The notes: generated from the sequence alone by a model not told the origin. A stretch of 64,000 bases of DNA from Collinsella aerofaciens (GCF_015553355.1 NZ_JADNGN010000001.1:13388-77387), one strand, 5' to 3'; positions 36,501 through 46,030 are shown, counted from the first letter of the stretch. A program made the numbers and translations.

Positions 36501-37217
36501 ACTCGCCTCGAACGCGTCGATGGCATCGAGCGCCATCTGTGCCTTCTCGGTCGCCGCCTTGCTTGCACCCAACGCCGATCGATAGGCATCGGCGAGTGCC
36601 GAGGTATCGGCCTGGCCGCGTGCTACGCGCACGTCGTCCATGCCGCCCGGCAGCTGACTCGACAGCTCCAGCAGCTCGCGCACCAGGCCCTTGATGGTGG
36701 TGCCGGCACCAAAGGGACCGCCCTCGCCCGCCATGGGATACCAGGCGTAGAGGGCCTTAAGCGAGGCGGCGAGCTCGGGGGCGGCATCGGGCGCCGTCGC
36801 GCGGGCCAGCACATGCTCAACAGCCTGGTCCATAAGCTCGTCGGTATCGGTGAGCACCGTGAACTCGGGATCGATGCCCAGTTCCAACGCGTGCGCGCGC
36901 AGGATACGCGAGCACATGCCGTGAATGGTCGAGATCCATGCATCGTCGACAGTCAGGGCCTCCTCGTCCATGCCCTCGTCGATGAGCGCGCGGCGCACGC
37001 GGTCACGGATCTCGGCCGCGGCATCTTTGGTAAAGGTAATGGCGAGCACCTGGTCCAGATGCTCAACGAACGGACCGGATTCGGGCGAGAGCGCGTAGAC
37101 GATGCGACGCGTGAGGGTAAAGGTCTTGCCCGAACCGGCGCCCGCCGAGACAAACAGCGGACGGTCGAGCGTTTTGACGATCTGCAATTGTTGCGGCATC
37201 AAAGTCGAAAGATCCAT
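33573..37217 (-). CDS. addA: ATP-dependent helicase/nuclease subunit A
   Basis: 1214 residues, standard AddA size. UvrD-type helicase motifs: Walker A FVSAGAGSGKTFT (~22-34), DEFQDTDQMQ, GDAQQSIYRFRGA, MTVHASKGLEYPVV and ARLLYVAMTRARELV. The C-terminal nuclease domain shows EVPFFS, GAIDAL and VIDYKTGG. It starts three bases after addB, so both form an operon. With AddB it resects double-strand ends to load RecA and to degrade unprotected DNA. A hairpin element follows the stop. Confidence 0.95.
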   Translation of the reverse strand: MDLSTLMPQQLQIVKTLDRPLFVSAGAGSGKTFTLTRRIVYALSPESGPFVEHLDQVLAITFTKDAAAEIRDRVRRALIDEGMDEEALTVDDAWISTIHGMCSRILRAHALELGIDPEFTVLTDTDELMDQAVEHVLARATAPDAAPELAASLKALYAWYPMAGEGGPFGAGTTIKGLVRELLELSSQLPGGMDDVRVARGQADTSALADAYRSALGASKAATEKAQMALDAIDAFEASGKTMADAARLMMSCAMPRASKAFPKEQVELLKAEAADAFINIVLACGGPALDALVGLARSVEAEYRALKAGQSALDNNDLLRMAYEALRDYPAIRAAYEDRFKMVMIDEFQDTDQMQVDLIRYLTGAGERALCTVGDAQQSIYRFRGAEVEVFRRQERKVGASGSAEAADVAGTAADVPAGELVKLVRNFRSHDEVLRYVARVFDGDDGGLMQGFLDLEASDGRKDTLVADASRRQALFVAGGSTQERTQAKARAIAERFRALADAGQPQGGMVLLLGRMTNADVYAQAFRDQGLDCVIAGGSVFAQAAEVQTVRALVCALTNPADTAQGLMPLLASPMFALGAQEFLALATKLDSETGETSRRNIDAGIMSDSDVPGLQDLPLVTRAREVLRYALRRVGRDSFAAIARDVVNASGWFVRLAQRGPEGKAIAANVLKALDAVAEAEAEFGNSPRSIALAFDRFLAGKEAPGALNEEGDGAVRIMTVHASKGLEYPVVAVAECFGVRKSSGAAQMGRVEGGAQVVALPARFDGVKLADGTFVKGDDVKKQFEHAFKGKGTSLWLPPELMEDVCATGSPAEAFVRLRNDDLQLSLEERARLLYVAMTRARELVILAMDAGVSRGKVTAPTFDVETDLTYDVLRRILPTDALDMPQLDADRLVFDNSQPGDYELITLANFTFGEQAFEANASLDAEGRLVRGDAEPEGAGADARAAVPGPADPEPDAFELVYPQAVGVRMGICPYPMRDSYSYSSIAAALHAESEDRAAEARVPMDESGDDAESDGSEMTDADVAAVEPTGNPTALGSAFHAACQWLIEMGADALPAARADALARLWRLTPEQRERFDVALDRWLKSAVRADLLAWPCVRAEVPFFSLGCEDEDIARYGVYAEGAIDALATNPADSSRALVIDYKTGGTPDETPEQLQEKHALQARVYADVLHKAGFEAVTVKFVRVEQANPAIFVEPAEPQVVIYNL

Positions 37218-37220
37218 GGT

Positions 37221-40200
37221 CTACACGTCCCTCCTTACAAACGTTCCTTCGTGGTTATACGAGCAGCGCGCATGCACGGCCTGAGCCGACGTCGGGTCGA
37301 CGGCAGCAACGTTGCCTGCCTCGAGCTCGCGCAGGCGCTCGGCGATGCCGGCCTCCACGCGATCGAGCAGGGCGTCGAAGTCCATGCTGCCACCCTCGCC
37401 GGGGAAACCTTTCTTAAGGCCCGGGATGCGACCGTCGCCGCGCTCTTCCTCGAGCAGCTCGGCGCTCGCGGCGCCGCGCAGCGCCGGCTTGCCGCCCTTG
37501 GTCGAAAAGTAGAGCGCCGCGCGGGTGTCCAAATCCAGCGCCCGGCGCATGGCCTGGGCGTAGATGAGCGTTTGGGTATGTGGCGGCAACCAGCGCGGAT
37601 CGTCGATGGGCGCCGTGCCCGATTCCTCGTCGCGCACCGTGGGGTCGGCGAGCTTAAACTCCTCAACGCCCGTGCGATGCTTGTAGTCGATCACCACGGC
37701 ACGATTCTCGGCGTCCACGTCCACGCGGTCGATGCGTCCGCCAAGCGGCCAACCGGCATACTCGACCTTGAGCTCGTTGAAGGCGAACTCCAGGTAGCGC
37801 GGGGCAAAGGGGGCAAGTGCCTCGGACTCGTAGGCAAGCACGCCCTCCAGCTGCGGCAAGATCTCGGCAACCTGACGCTCCTCCACTGCAGAGAGCGGCA
37901 CCAGCGGACCCTCCGTGCCGCGCTTGCCGGCGTGCTCGGTCAACGTCTCGTCAAAGACCTCGCGCAGCAGCTCCTGAGCGCGCGGCAGATTCTCGGGCGT
38001 CACGCGCTCCATGCCCTCCTGGGGCAGGCGGGCATGCAGGTGCTCCAGCACGTCGTGGACAAAGTTGCCCTTCTCCATGTTGCCAAAGCCCGCATCGATG
38101 GACTGGGGCTTCACGCGATACGACACGAACCAGCACAGCGGGCACGTCGAGTACGCCTCAATCTGCGAGGCGGACGTCAGGCGCGGCACGAGCGGCGCAT
38201 TCTCGTCCTCGCCATCGCGGCGGCGCAGGACCAGGTACGGCACGGCCGCCTCGCTCAAATGCTGAGGAGCCTCGCACGCGACGCGCTTGCACTCGATGCC
38301 CTCGCCGGCCGCTGGATCAAAATCGGCGACGATACCGCCCTCGCCCACGCATGTCACCTGGGCGGCGCCGGCAGCCTCGGCGTGCGCCCGCAGCTCGGTC
38401 CACACGGCAGCCGGGTAGCACTCGCGTGCCTGGCGATCGTGCGTCACGCGGGCGAGCACAACGGGGCCGTGCGCCGCCTGCATCGCGCGGCCAAAGCGCA
38501 CGCGCAGCAGGGCCGCGGGCTCAAGCGTCACACCGCTGCGATCTAACTCTGCCGTCAGCGTAGCCAGCGGTCCCTCCTCGTGTGAGAGCGGATAACTGTC
38601 CAGATCGACGTCGGCAAACAGCACGGCATCGTAGCTATCGGGGCACAGGGCTGCCGCATCGGTAAGCGACGCAAAGCGCACCTGGGCACGTGGCGCGCGG
38701 TCGACCTCGTAGGTCTCGTAATCGTATGCGGTGCTGCGCTTGTCCACCTTGGTACGAACGTCGTCGAGCACGGGCACGGTCGCGGCCTGCGACACGTCGA
38801 GCGCACGAGCATCGTTCATAAGGATGTCGATGGCATGTCGCAGCAGGGCGGTCTCGGCCTGGCGACGAGCCTGACCGTCAAGGCCTCCAAGGGCGCGATC
38901 GGGCAACGCCTCGGCGACGGCGAGCATTGCCTTAAGCGCCGTCACGGGTTTGTCGCGCCACAGCGCTTGGAACACGTCCGAGACCACGCACGGCACGCTC
39001 TTAAACCAGTTATCATCGCTGGCGGCCTTGCGCGTGCCCCTGACCTGGCCCTGCACGCTCTGCAGCAGGCTCTTGACGGCCGTGGTGGTCTTGCCGCGCG
39101 ACAGGCGCATGTTCTTGTCGAAGGTGCGCGCGCTGGCGGCATCGGCACCCGAAAGCGGACTGTAAATCCAGTCGGTAAGCTCCGGAGCGGGCCACCACTC
39201 GGTCTTGGAAGCGGTGCCCTCGTCAGCGGCCTTCATGCGCTCGATTAGATTGGCGAGCGCCGTGAACTGCCTGCCCGCGATGGATTGGGAAAACGCCGTG
39301 AACTCGCTTGTCTCAGCAGCAATGTGACGCGCCGCCAAACGGGCAGCGAGTTCACCGAACAGCTGGGGCGCCCGGGCAGACACCACGAGCACGCGCACGG
39401 GGTCCGCGGACGCCGTGACACCGCCGTCGACCGCGGCGTCCTCACACGTTTTTACCAGCTCATCGATTGCATCCACATAGGCGTGGGCGCGGGCGTGAGG
39501 GCCGGCAACCTCTACAAAGGTAGGCTGAGCGGCGGACTTGAAGGCAGTCTGGGGCGCGGCGGCACCCTCCCCCAGCGGCGCGGCCTCAAACAGCACACCG
39601 CGGGCATCAAAGGCGGCAGCAAGTTCCTCGCGCATTGCCGCCTGCTCGCGGGCAAGCAGCACAACGACTTCTCCCCCATTGTTCGCCACGGCCGACAGCA
39701 GCTCGAGCAGGCCGTGCGTAAACGATGTGATACCGCGCACACATACCGCGCGGGCGCACGCCGGCAGGCTGTCGGCCAGCACCTCGGCCATAAGGTCAGC
39801 CGCCTCGCAGGGCTCGACCATGTCTCGACGGTCCAAGCCGCTCGCATAGGCACTCAGCAGCTCGAACACGCGAGCCTCGGCGTCGCTCTTGGGATCGGGC
39901 CGGCAAACGTCGCCGCGGCAGCGCTCGGCACCCGTTCCCGCTACGCCCGGCAGCACATCGCGGGCCATGCGCGCGAGCATGCGCACCGTGCCCTGACTGC
40001 GCGAAAGCGGCTGCAGGTCGGCATCGTCGCGACGGGCGATCATGTCCGAGAACAGCATCTGGCGTTGCATGTTGTCGACGAAGCTGCGGCCATCGCCCAT
40101 AAGCTCCCACATCGAACGGAGCCACGACGCAGGGGGTTTGTAGTCAACGCCCAGCGAGGCGCCAGCAACCGCAGCATCGTGACGGCACAGGTCGAGCTCG

Positions 40201-40319
40201 GCAAACGAGGGTGCCAGCAAAACGGCATGCCCGTGGCGGGCAACCAGGTCGGCGAGCAACGCCGCCTCGGCATCGCTCAAGTCCGCACCGGTATTGGTGG
40301 TATAGATTCGAACAGGCAT
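37221..40319 (-). CDS. addB: AddB-like helicase/nuclease subunit
   Basis: 1032 residues. The N-terminal part has UvrD-like organisation, but the position of a Walker A motif reads TNTGADLSDAEA without GKT, so helicase activity is doubtful, as expected for the AddB scaffold. The C-terminal nuclease domain is intact (STCPLCWFVSYRVKPQ; FVHDVLEHLHARL; GGRIDRVDVDAENRAVVIDYKHRTG). AddB usually binds an Fe-S cluster through one Cys before the nuclease and three Cys at the C-terminus. Here only one late Cys is visible (ARCSYNHEG), so the cluster is probably absent. Three-base spacing to addA supports the assignment. Confidence 0.8.
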   Translation of the reverse strand: MPVRIYTTNTGADLSDAEAALLADLVARHGHAVLLAPSFAELDLCRHDAAVAGASLGVDYKPPASWLRSMWELMGDGRSFVDNMQRQMLFSDMIARRDDADLQPLSRSQGTVRMLARMARDVLPGVAGTGAERCRGDVCRPDPKSDAEARVFELLSAYASGLDRRDMVEPCEAADLMAEVLADSLPACARAVCVRGITSFTHGLLELLSAVANNGGEVVVLLAREQAAMREELAAAFDARGVLFEAAPLGEGAAAPQTAFKSAAQPTFVEVAGPHARAHAYVDAIDELVKTCEDAAVDGGVTASADPVRVLVVSARAPQLFGELAARLAARHIAAETSEFTAFSQSIAGRQFTALANLIERMKAADEGTASKTEWWPAPELTDWIYSPLSGADAASARTFDKNMRLSRGKTTTAVKSLLQSVQGQVRGTRKAASDDNWFKSVPCVVSDVFQALWRDKPVTALKAMLAVAEALPDRALGGLDGQARRQAETALLRHAIDILMNDARALDVSQAATVPVLDDVRTKVDKRSTAYDYETYEVDRAPRAQVRFASLTDAAALCPDSYDAVLFADVDLDSYPLSHEEGPLATLTAELDRSGVTLEPAALLRVRFGRAMQAAHGPVVLARVTHDRQARECYPAAVWTELRAHAEAAGAAQVTCVGEGGIVADFDPAAGEGIECKRVACEAPQHLSEAAVPYLVLRRRDGEDENAPLVPRLTSASQIEAYSTCPLCWFVSYRVKPQSIDAGFGNMEKGNFVHDVLEHLHARLPQEGMERVTPENLPRAQELLREVFDETLTEHAGKRGTEGPLVPLSAVEERQVAEILPQLEGVLAYESEALAPFAPRYLEFAFNELKVEYAGWPLGGRIDRVDVDAENRAVVIDYKHRTGVEEFKLADPTVRDEESGTAPIDDPRWLPPHTQTLIYAQAMRRALDLDTRAALYFSTKGGKPALRGAASAELLEEERGDGRIPGLKKGFPGEGGSMDFDALLDRVEAGIAERLRELEAGNVAAVDPTSAQAVHARCSYNHEGTFVRRDV

Positions 40320-40408
40320 GGTCCTCCACTCAAACCGTTCGCAATAATCAATGCATCCATCCTACCCGCCCACGCGGACAGATTTGCCCCACGCCAACAG
40401 ATTTGATC

Positions 40409-40483
40409 CCTCGGGGACGGAGGAAAACGGATCACCGAAGGGGTCAGTCTAACCATGCAATCCGTTTTCCTCCGTCCCCGAGG
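40409..40483. repeat. Perfect 24-bp inverted repeat after yerC
   Basis: 40409-40432 and 40460-40483 are exact inverted copies (CCTCGGGGACGGAGGAAAAC start) around a 27-base loop. A related half-copy, GGGGACGGAG with A-run and CGGATC, lies at about 53154-53176. It belongs to a class of GGGGACGG intergenic palindromes in this window. Confidence 0.85.
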
Positions 40484-40486
40484 AAT

Positions 40487-40513
40487 CAAAAAACCGCCCC
40501 CGAAGGGACGGTT
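40487..40513 (-). terminator. Terminator of the YerC-type repressor gene
   Basis: On the minus strand AACCGTCCC, loop TTCG, GGGGCGGTT and then TTTT form a standard terminator 27 bases after the stop codon. Confidence 0.8.
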
Positions 40514-40539
40514 CTGCGCAATTCGTTTTTGCCGCTGGC

Positions 40540-40839
40540 CTACTCGCCATCCTCCAGTTTGATGAGGATCTTGCGATAGCCACCGTACTCGCCATTAAGC
40601 GCCTTGGACACGCGGCTCACCGTGGTGGACGAAGCGCCGGTGCGGGCCTGAACCTCAACATAGGGCTCGCCCTCATCCAGATAGCGCGCGACCTGCAGGC
40701 GCTGCGATAAATCGCAAATCTCGCGCGGCGTGCAGATATCGGTTAAAAACGCCTGGATATCGTTCTCGTCATCCAAAAGACTAAATGCGTGGACCAGCTG
40801 CTTGACATCAGGCTTGTCAAACATGTTCTCGATATTCAT
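40540..40839 (-). CDS. YerC/YecD-family TrpR-related repressor
   Basis: 99 residues. It matches the YerC/YecD group: DDENDIQAFLTDICTPREICDLSQRLQVARYLDEGEPYVEVQARTGASSTTVSRVSKAL. The HTH lies at ~60-82. The family resembles TrpR but lacks its tryptophan pocket, and its regulon is unknown. It is downstream of no operon partner; addB-addA point the same way but start 220 bases further down. Confidence 0.85.
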   Translation of the reverse strand: MNIENMFDKPDVKQLVHAFSLLDDENDIQAFLTDICTPREICDLSQRLQVARYLDEGEPYVEVQARTGASSTTVSRVSKALNGEYGGYRKILIKLEDGE

Positions 40840-41163
40840 CGATCACCGCCAAACCCGCCATAAGGCATCGAAGTTGATACTGACATCGGGCATCGTTCGC
40901 CCGTAATATGCAATAAAACTATGCATGGGCTATTTGCCCGTGGCAGTGTAGCACACCACCAAACTAAAGCGACAAGACTCTCTGCCAGCGGCACGTTTTT
41001 CAGGACGAACGCCGTTTAGAAACCGAATGCGCACGTAAGCTCCACGAATATTTGAGACAATGGGCGCCCAAACACCGCGGCGCGCCCGCGCAACCATCCA
41101 AGTCGCCGCCGCAAGCCGCTTCACGCGACGCCAGCAACCCCGGCGCAAGAAAGGATTCACGCC
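40840..41163. other. 324-bp divergent gap
   Basis: Between the leftward YerC-type gene and a rightward membrane-protein gene. No gene, RNA or clear promoter pair was recognised. Weak palindromic bits occur near 40894-40943 (GGGC-rich, around TTCGCCCG and GGGCTATTTGCCC). Confidence 0.4.
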
Positions 41164-41529
41164 ATGCGCTTTATGCTTAACTGGCTCTTCACCTCGATCG
41201 CCATCGCGATCGCCACGTTCCTCGTCCCCGGTATCCAACCCTTCGGCTTTGCCGAGGCCTGGGTCTGCTTTGCCTTTGTGGGACTGTTCCTCAACATCGT
41301 CGATTCGTTCGTCAAACCGTTCCTCACGGTCATCTCGCTGCCGCTCACAATCATTACGCTCGGCATTTTCCAGCTCGTGCTCAACAGCTTTATGCTGGAG
41401 CTCGCCAGCTACCTGTCGGTCAACCTGTTGGGCGTCGGTATCTCCATCGCCGGCTTTGGCTCGGCCTTTATGGGCAGCATCCTAGTGTCCATCATGCGCA
41501 GCATCCTTGATAGTATTGCCGAAGAGTAG
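41164..41529 (+). CDS. Phage-holin family IV (DUF360) small membrane protein
   Basis: 121 residues with four hydrophobic helices and few charges (LNWLFTSIAIAIATFLVPGIQ; AWVCFAFVGLFLNIVDSFVKPFLTVISLPLTIITLGIFQLVLNSFMLELASYL; GFGSAFMGSILVSIMRSIL). This is the pattern of the mycobacterial 4-TMS holin superfamily IV, now a general inner-membrane family. AAAGGA precedes ATG. No phage genes are nearby, so a lytic function is unlikely. Confidence 0.8.
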   Translation: MRFMLNWLFTSIAIAIATFLVPGIQPFGFAEAWVCFAFVGLFLNIVDSFVKPFLTVISLPLTIITLGIFQLVLNSFMLELASYLSVNLLGVGISIAGFGSAFMGSILVSIMRSILDSIAEE

Positions 41530-41565
41530 AACGCCCCCGACACACAAACGCATCGGACCAAATCA

Positions 41566-41603
41566 AAGGCCGCCCATCGCAAAAATGGGCGGCCTTCTTA
41601 TTT
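41566..41603 (+). terminator. Terminator after the DUF360 gene
   Basis: AAGGCCGCCCAT pairs with ATGGGCGGCCTT (12 bp, seven-base loop), followed by CTTATTTG. It may also serve leftward transcripts of the Rrf2 gene. Confidence 0.85.
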
Positions 41604-41666
41604 GTCAATCCTCAGAGGGCAAGAAAATCTACCATTTCCACCCCGTCCCCACATGGCAGGCGTGGG

Positions 41667-42095
41667 TTAGATGACATAGTCGTAGCCATGGTTGGGAGCG
41701 ACAAGTTGATCGAGCGTCACACCGTCGAGGTAGTCGTTGATGAGCTTGTCCAGGTTCTTCCACACGTCGAGCGTGGGGCACTCATCAGATCGCGAGCAAC
41801 CCTTGCAGTCGCCATCCAGGCAGGCGACCGGCGCCAGGCTGCCCTCGGTCAGGCGCAGGATCTCGCCCACCGTGTACTGCTCGGGCGGACGCGTGAGCAC
41901 ATAACCGCCGCCCTTGCCGCGCATGCCCGAAAGCATATTGGCGCGCACGAGCGTAGCCAAGATGTTCTCGAGATATTTCTCGGAAATCCCCTGACGCGCC
42001 GCGATCTCTTTGAGTGGGATGCGACCGGCCGCCTGGTGCTCGGCCAGATCGACCATAACGCGCAGGGCGTACCTGCCCTTAGTAGAAACCAACAT
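41667..42095 (-). CDS. Rrf2-family transcriptional regulator (IscR/CymR-like)
   Basis: 142 residues. The winged-helix part is typical (STKGRYALRVMVDLAEHQAAGRIPLKEIAARQGISEKYLENILATLV; MRGKGGGYVLTRPPE). A Cys cluster CLDGDCKGCSRSDEC near ~100-115 could hold an Fe-S cluster, as in IscR. The gene diverges from cysK across a 253-bp region, the arrangement of CymR-type control of cysteine synthesis. It may respond to cysteine status or Fe-S supply; which one is not decidable here. Confidence 0.85.
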   Translation of the reverse strand: MLVSTKGRYALRVMVDLAEHQAAGRIPLKEIAARQGISEKYLENILATLVRANMLSGMRGKGGGYVLTRPPEQYTVGEILRLTEGSLAPVACLDGDCKGCSRSDECPTLDVWKNLDKLINDYLDGVTLDQLVAPNHGYDYVI

Positions 42096-42212
42096 ATATA
42101 GTGCTGCCTTTCGGTCTTTTAGTCCGTTGAAATTCTAGCCGAAAAATTGGCTTTGGAAATACCCGTTCCGGTCAAGATGGTTAATCGACTTGCAATAATC
42201 TCCTATTTCCTA

Positions 42213-42241
42213 TTGCATTACTAGGCTTTAGTGTCTACTAT
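42213..42241 (+). promoter_or_regulatory. cysK promoter
   Basis: TTGCAT (42213-42218), a 17-base spacer and TACTAT (42236-42241) form a good sigma-70 promoter. The predicted start leaves a leader of ~100 bases before ATG 42349. The divergent Rrf2 regulator is likely to bind nearby. Confidence 0.6.
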
Positions 42242-42348
42242 GCTTGCCAACAGCCAAACGGACAACCTATAAGGTTTATGGGTTTAGCTGTTAGACACGC
42301 CGTAAAACCACACGGCAACCAGCAACTTGAACACTTTGGAGGTTCACC

Positions 42349-43287
<939 letters not shown>

Positions 43288-43400
43288 GGGCCCGTCACTT
43301 GTCGATGAGCCCAAGGCACGCCGGTCTCCCCTCTCTTCTGGCAGCCTGGGCTCATCCCGGCAGGGTGTCCCACAGGACGCCTGAACTTGCTACAATGTCT

Positions 43401-43439
43401 GCGGCGCGGAACCAGCCTCCCGCGCCGCTTTTCTTTTTT
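43401..43439 (+). terminator. Terminator after cysK, upstream of mnmA
   Basis: GCGGCGCGG pairs with CCGCGCCGC around a short loop, followed by TTTTCTTTTTT. A TACAAT hexamer at 43391-43396 sits just before it, so attenuation of mnmA is conceivable, although no matching -35 was found. Confidence 0.8.
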
Positions 43440-43468
43440 GGCCACATGCCACCAAGGAGAACCTCCCC

Positions 43469-44569
43469 ATGCACAACAAGCGCGTGCTCGTCGCCATGAG
43501 CGGCGGCGTCGATTCCAGCGTGACCGCGTACCTGCTCAAAAGCCAGGGCTATGAATGCGTCGGCGCCACCATGCGCCTCACCTGCCCCGCACCCGACCCC
43601 GCCACGGGCATGAGCAAAGTCGACCGCGACATCGCCGACGCGAAGGCAGTTTCCGAGCGCATCGGGATCCCCCATCACGTGCTCGACCTGCAGCAGACGT
43701 TCGACCACAGCGTTATCGAGCGCTTTGTGGACGCCTACCAGGAAGGGCTGACGCCCAATCCGTGCATTATCTGCAATCGCCACATTAAGTTTGGCGCGCT
43801 GCTCGATGCGGCGCTGGACATGGGCTGCGACTACATCGCAACGGGACATTACGCCAAAACAAGCCAGGCGGCAGACGGCACCTGGCAGCTCCATCGCGGC
43901 GAAGATCCCAAAAAGGACCAAAGCTATTTTTTGTATTCGCTTACGCAGGAGCGCCTGGCACGCACGATCTTTCCGCTGGCAGGCCTAGACAAAGAGCGCG
44001 ACGTGCGCCGCATAGCCGCCGAGCAGGGCTTTACCAACGCCCAGAAGGCCGAAAGCGAGGACATCTGCTTTATTCCAGACGGTAACTACGCGGGCTATAT
44101 CGAGCGCCGCTGCGGACATCCCGCTGCACCGGGCGACATCGTGTGGCGCGACGGCAGTGTGGTCGGGCGCCACAACGGCGCGCTGCGCTACACCATCGGC
44201 CAGCGCAAGGGCCTGGGCGTCGCGATGGCGCATCCCGTGTATGTGACGGGCGTCGACGCCGCCAACAACACCGTGCATCTGGGCGAGGCCGAAGATCTGA
44301 CCGCCACTGCCCTCACGGCCGATGAGTGGATCTGGAGCGCGCCGGACGCACGCATGGAGGCGGAGCTCGACGCCGGCGGCATTCGCGTAGGTGCCAAGTA
44401 CCGCTACCGTCAAAAGGACCAGGCAGCGACCCTTACGCGCGGCGAAGACGGGCAGATGTTGCTGACCTTTGACGAGCCGCAGCGCGCCATCGCCCCCGGC
44501 CAGGCCGTCGTCGTCTACTCCGGCGACATCGTCCTGGGCGGCGGTACCGTGACCGGCGCACTTAAGTAG
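43469..44569 (+). CDS. mnmA: tRNA-specific 2-thiouridylase MnmA
   Basis: 366 residues. The PP-loop AMSGGVDSSVTAYLL (~9-23) activates tRNA; catalytic Cys residues appear in TPNPCIICNRHIKFG and SEDICFIPDGNY. ATGHYAK and KDQSYFLYSL are family blocks, and a central and C-terminal beta-barrel (GQRKGLGVAM) follow. It thiolates U34 of Lys, Glu and Gln tRNAs. It ends 8 bp from the convergent HipA-like gene. Confidence 0.97.
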   Translation: MHNKRVLVAMSGGVDSSVTAYLLKSQGYECVGATMRLTCPAPDPATGMSKVDRDIADAKAVSERIGIPHHVLDLQQTFDHSVIERFVDAYQEGLTPNPCIICNRHIKFGALLDAALDMGCDYIATGHYAKTSQAADGTWQLHRGEDPKKDQSYFLYSLTQERLARTIFPLAGLDKERDVRRIAAEQGFTNAQKAESEDICFIPDGNYAGYIERRCGHPAAPGDIVWRDGSVVGRHNGALRYTIGQRKGLGVAMAHPVYVTGVDAANNTVHLGEAEDLTATALTADEWIWSAPDARMEAELDAGGIRVGAKYRYRQKDQAATLTRGEDGQMLLTFDEPQRAIAPGQAVVVYSGDIVLGGGTVTGALK

Positions 44570-44577
44570 CCGCGGGT

Positions 44578-45951
44578 TTATCGCTGCACGTGTCGAAGTA
44601 CCTCAACAGCGGCACCAACCTCGATTACGCGACGCTCGAGGCCGTGGCAAATGGCCTCGAGTCGACCCTCCGCCGTCGCCCATTCGCTCTGCGAAAGAAT
44701 CTCGATCGCCTCATCAACAAATCCGTTGAGCCGCGATGGATCGAACCAATCGAGTGAGTCCGCAAGCGCCAGCTGGACGGAAGGGTCGGGCCCAAACGGC
44801 TTAGCGGAAAACCCAAACTCCCCAGCTGCGAGCACGGCAGTTGGTACGTTGTACCACAGGCAGTTGCCGCTATCGAACAGCGGAGCAGGCCTTATCTCCA
44901 GGGTGTCGACATTGCGGATGATGCCGAAGTTTCGCCAATGGCGGTCGCTGTTGGCCAAAAGAGCATCGCAGACAATCATCTGCGACATAGACCTTCTCAC
45001 AGCGGCCTCATCGACACCATGCTTACCAAGGAAGCAGCAGTACCGGTCGTACGTCGAGCTTCCTCGCTGGCCGCCAAGGGCGTTCTTAACGTAAACAGCC
45101 GGAACGTATTCCTCGCGGCCGTCAAGAAAGTCGTCGCACAGACACACAGGGCCATCGAACATCCGCTCAACCGTATAAGGAACAAACTCCCCTTTGGGAA
45201 GCAAGCGACGATGCAGAGCCGTTGCAACCGCCTCGTTAAAGGGCCGTTGGTCGTCCACGCCGCATCCCTTGACCAGAACGCGAACGCCGTTGCGAATCAT
45301 CCACGATTTAGGGAGCTCGCCCTCGGACGTGTTATCAGGATTTTTAAGACCGATGCCTTCCAGCCAACCCGAACGCTCTTCGGGCGCCGATCGCTCAAAT
45401 TCGTTCTCAAAGTAATTGATGTTTTGCCATTTGAGTTCGGCGCAATCGGCCGGCCGCAGCCAATAGCAATCCGAAAGCGATAGGCCCAGGCACCGAACCG
45501 GAACCTCGATGCCGCTGGCAATTCCCAGCTCGCGGTAGCGCGAGACGAGTCCGGGGCGAACATCGGGCACCGACCGATGCCCCCACCATGCATTGAGCTC
45601 CCGCTTATTCACCGTTGGAGAAGAGCTCGAGCATGTGCCAAACGGCATTCGTTGCGCATCGAGGACCTCGGCGATTTCGAAGGGAAACTCACGCGTCGGA
45701 TCAAAAGAGACATGCGCGACCTCATGGTCGGCCGACATCAGCGTAAACTTGCGCCCCACATCGGCCGCAGGACGGCGTCCACGTTTGCGGACCTTTTGAT
45801 AAGCGAGCGCAGAATTGTACTCGACCATCTTCCGGCCGCCCACAATATCGCACACAAGCGTCCCCGATGCGGCAAGTTGCGATATGCGGGCTTTCGTAAC
45901 GCCCAACAGGCGGGCGGCATCACCCATAGACAAGTACTCAGACGTATCCAT
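44578..45951 (-). CDS. HipA-like kinase with fused N-terminal helix-turn-helix
   Basis: 457 residues from ATG 45951 (AGGTG nine bases upstream); ATG 45960 is an alternative. Residues ~5-55 form an excisionase/MerR-type HTH (YLSMGDAARLLGVTKARISQLAASG). The remainder has HipA-fold kinase motifs: catalytic loop NSDRHWRNFG (~332-341, DRHxxN intact) and metal-binding LFDSG (~355). Typical HipBA systems encode the DNA-binding antitoxin separately; here one polypeptide carries both. No hipB partner is adjacent. The promoter holds direct and inverted repeats fitting self-regulation. Base composition is lower in GC than neighbours, suggesting transfer. A HipA-like regulator without toxicity is the alternative. 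Confidence 0.8.
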   Translation of the reverse strand: MDTSEYLSMGDAARLLGVTKARISQLAASGTLVCDIVGGRKMVEYNSALAYQKVRKRGRRPAADVGRKFTLMSADHEVAHVSFDPTREFPFEIAEVLDAQRMPFGTCSSSSPTVNKRELNAWWGHRSVPDVRPGLVSRYRELGIASGIEVPVRCLGLSLSDCYWLRPADCAELKWQNINYFENEFERSAPEERSGWLEGIGLKNPDNTSEGELPKSWMIRNGVRVLVKGCGVDDQRPFNEAVATALHRRLLPKGEFVPYTVERMFDGPVCLCDDFLDGREEYVPAVYVKNALGGQRGSSTYDRYCCFLGKHGVDEAAVRRSMSQMIVCDALLANSDRHWRNFGIIRNVDTLEIRPAPLFDSGNCLWYNVPTAVLAAGEFGFSAKPFGPDPSVQLALADSLDWFDPSRLNGFVDEAIEILSQSEWATAEGRLEAICHGLERRVIEVGAAVEVLRHVQR

Positions 45952-45964
45952 ACACCGCATCACC

Positions 45965-46020
45965 TAGTTAAGTAATTTACACGTTTAGTTAATAGATTAC
46001 AGACATCATAATACTAAACG
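45965..46020. promoter_or_regulatory. Operator-like repeats upstream of the HipA-like gene
   Basis: Two direct repeats, TAGTTAAGTAATTTAC (45965-45980) and TAGTTAATAGATTAC (45986-46000), and an inverted pair CGTTTAGT (45982-45989) / ACTAAACG (46013-46020) sit in an AT-rich promoter region. Confidence 0.5.
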
Positions 46021-46030
46021 ACCAAAAGCG

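Noticed and set aside
41164-41529. Prophage holin
   Set aside because: The superfamily IV proteins are widespread membrane proteins and no phage genes surround it.
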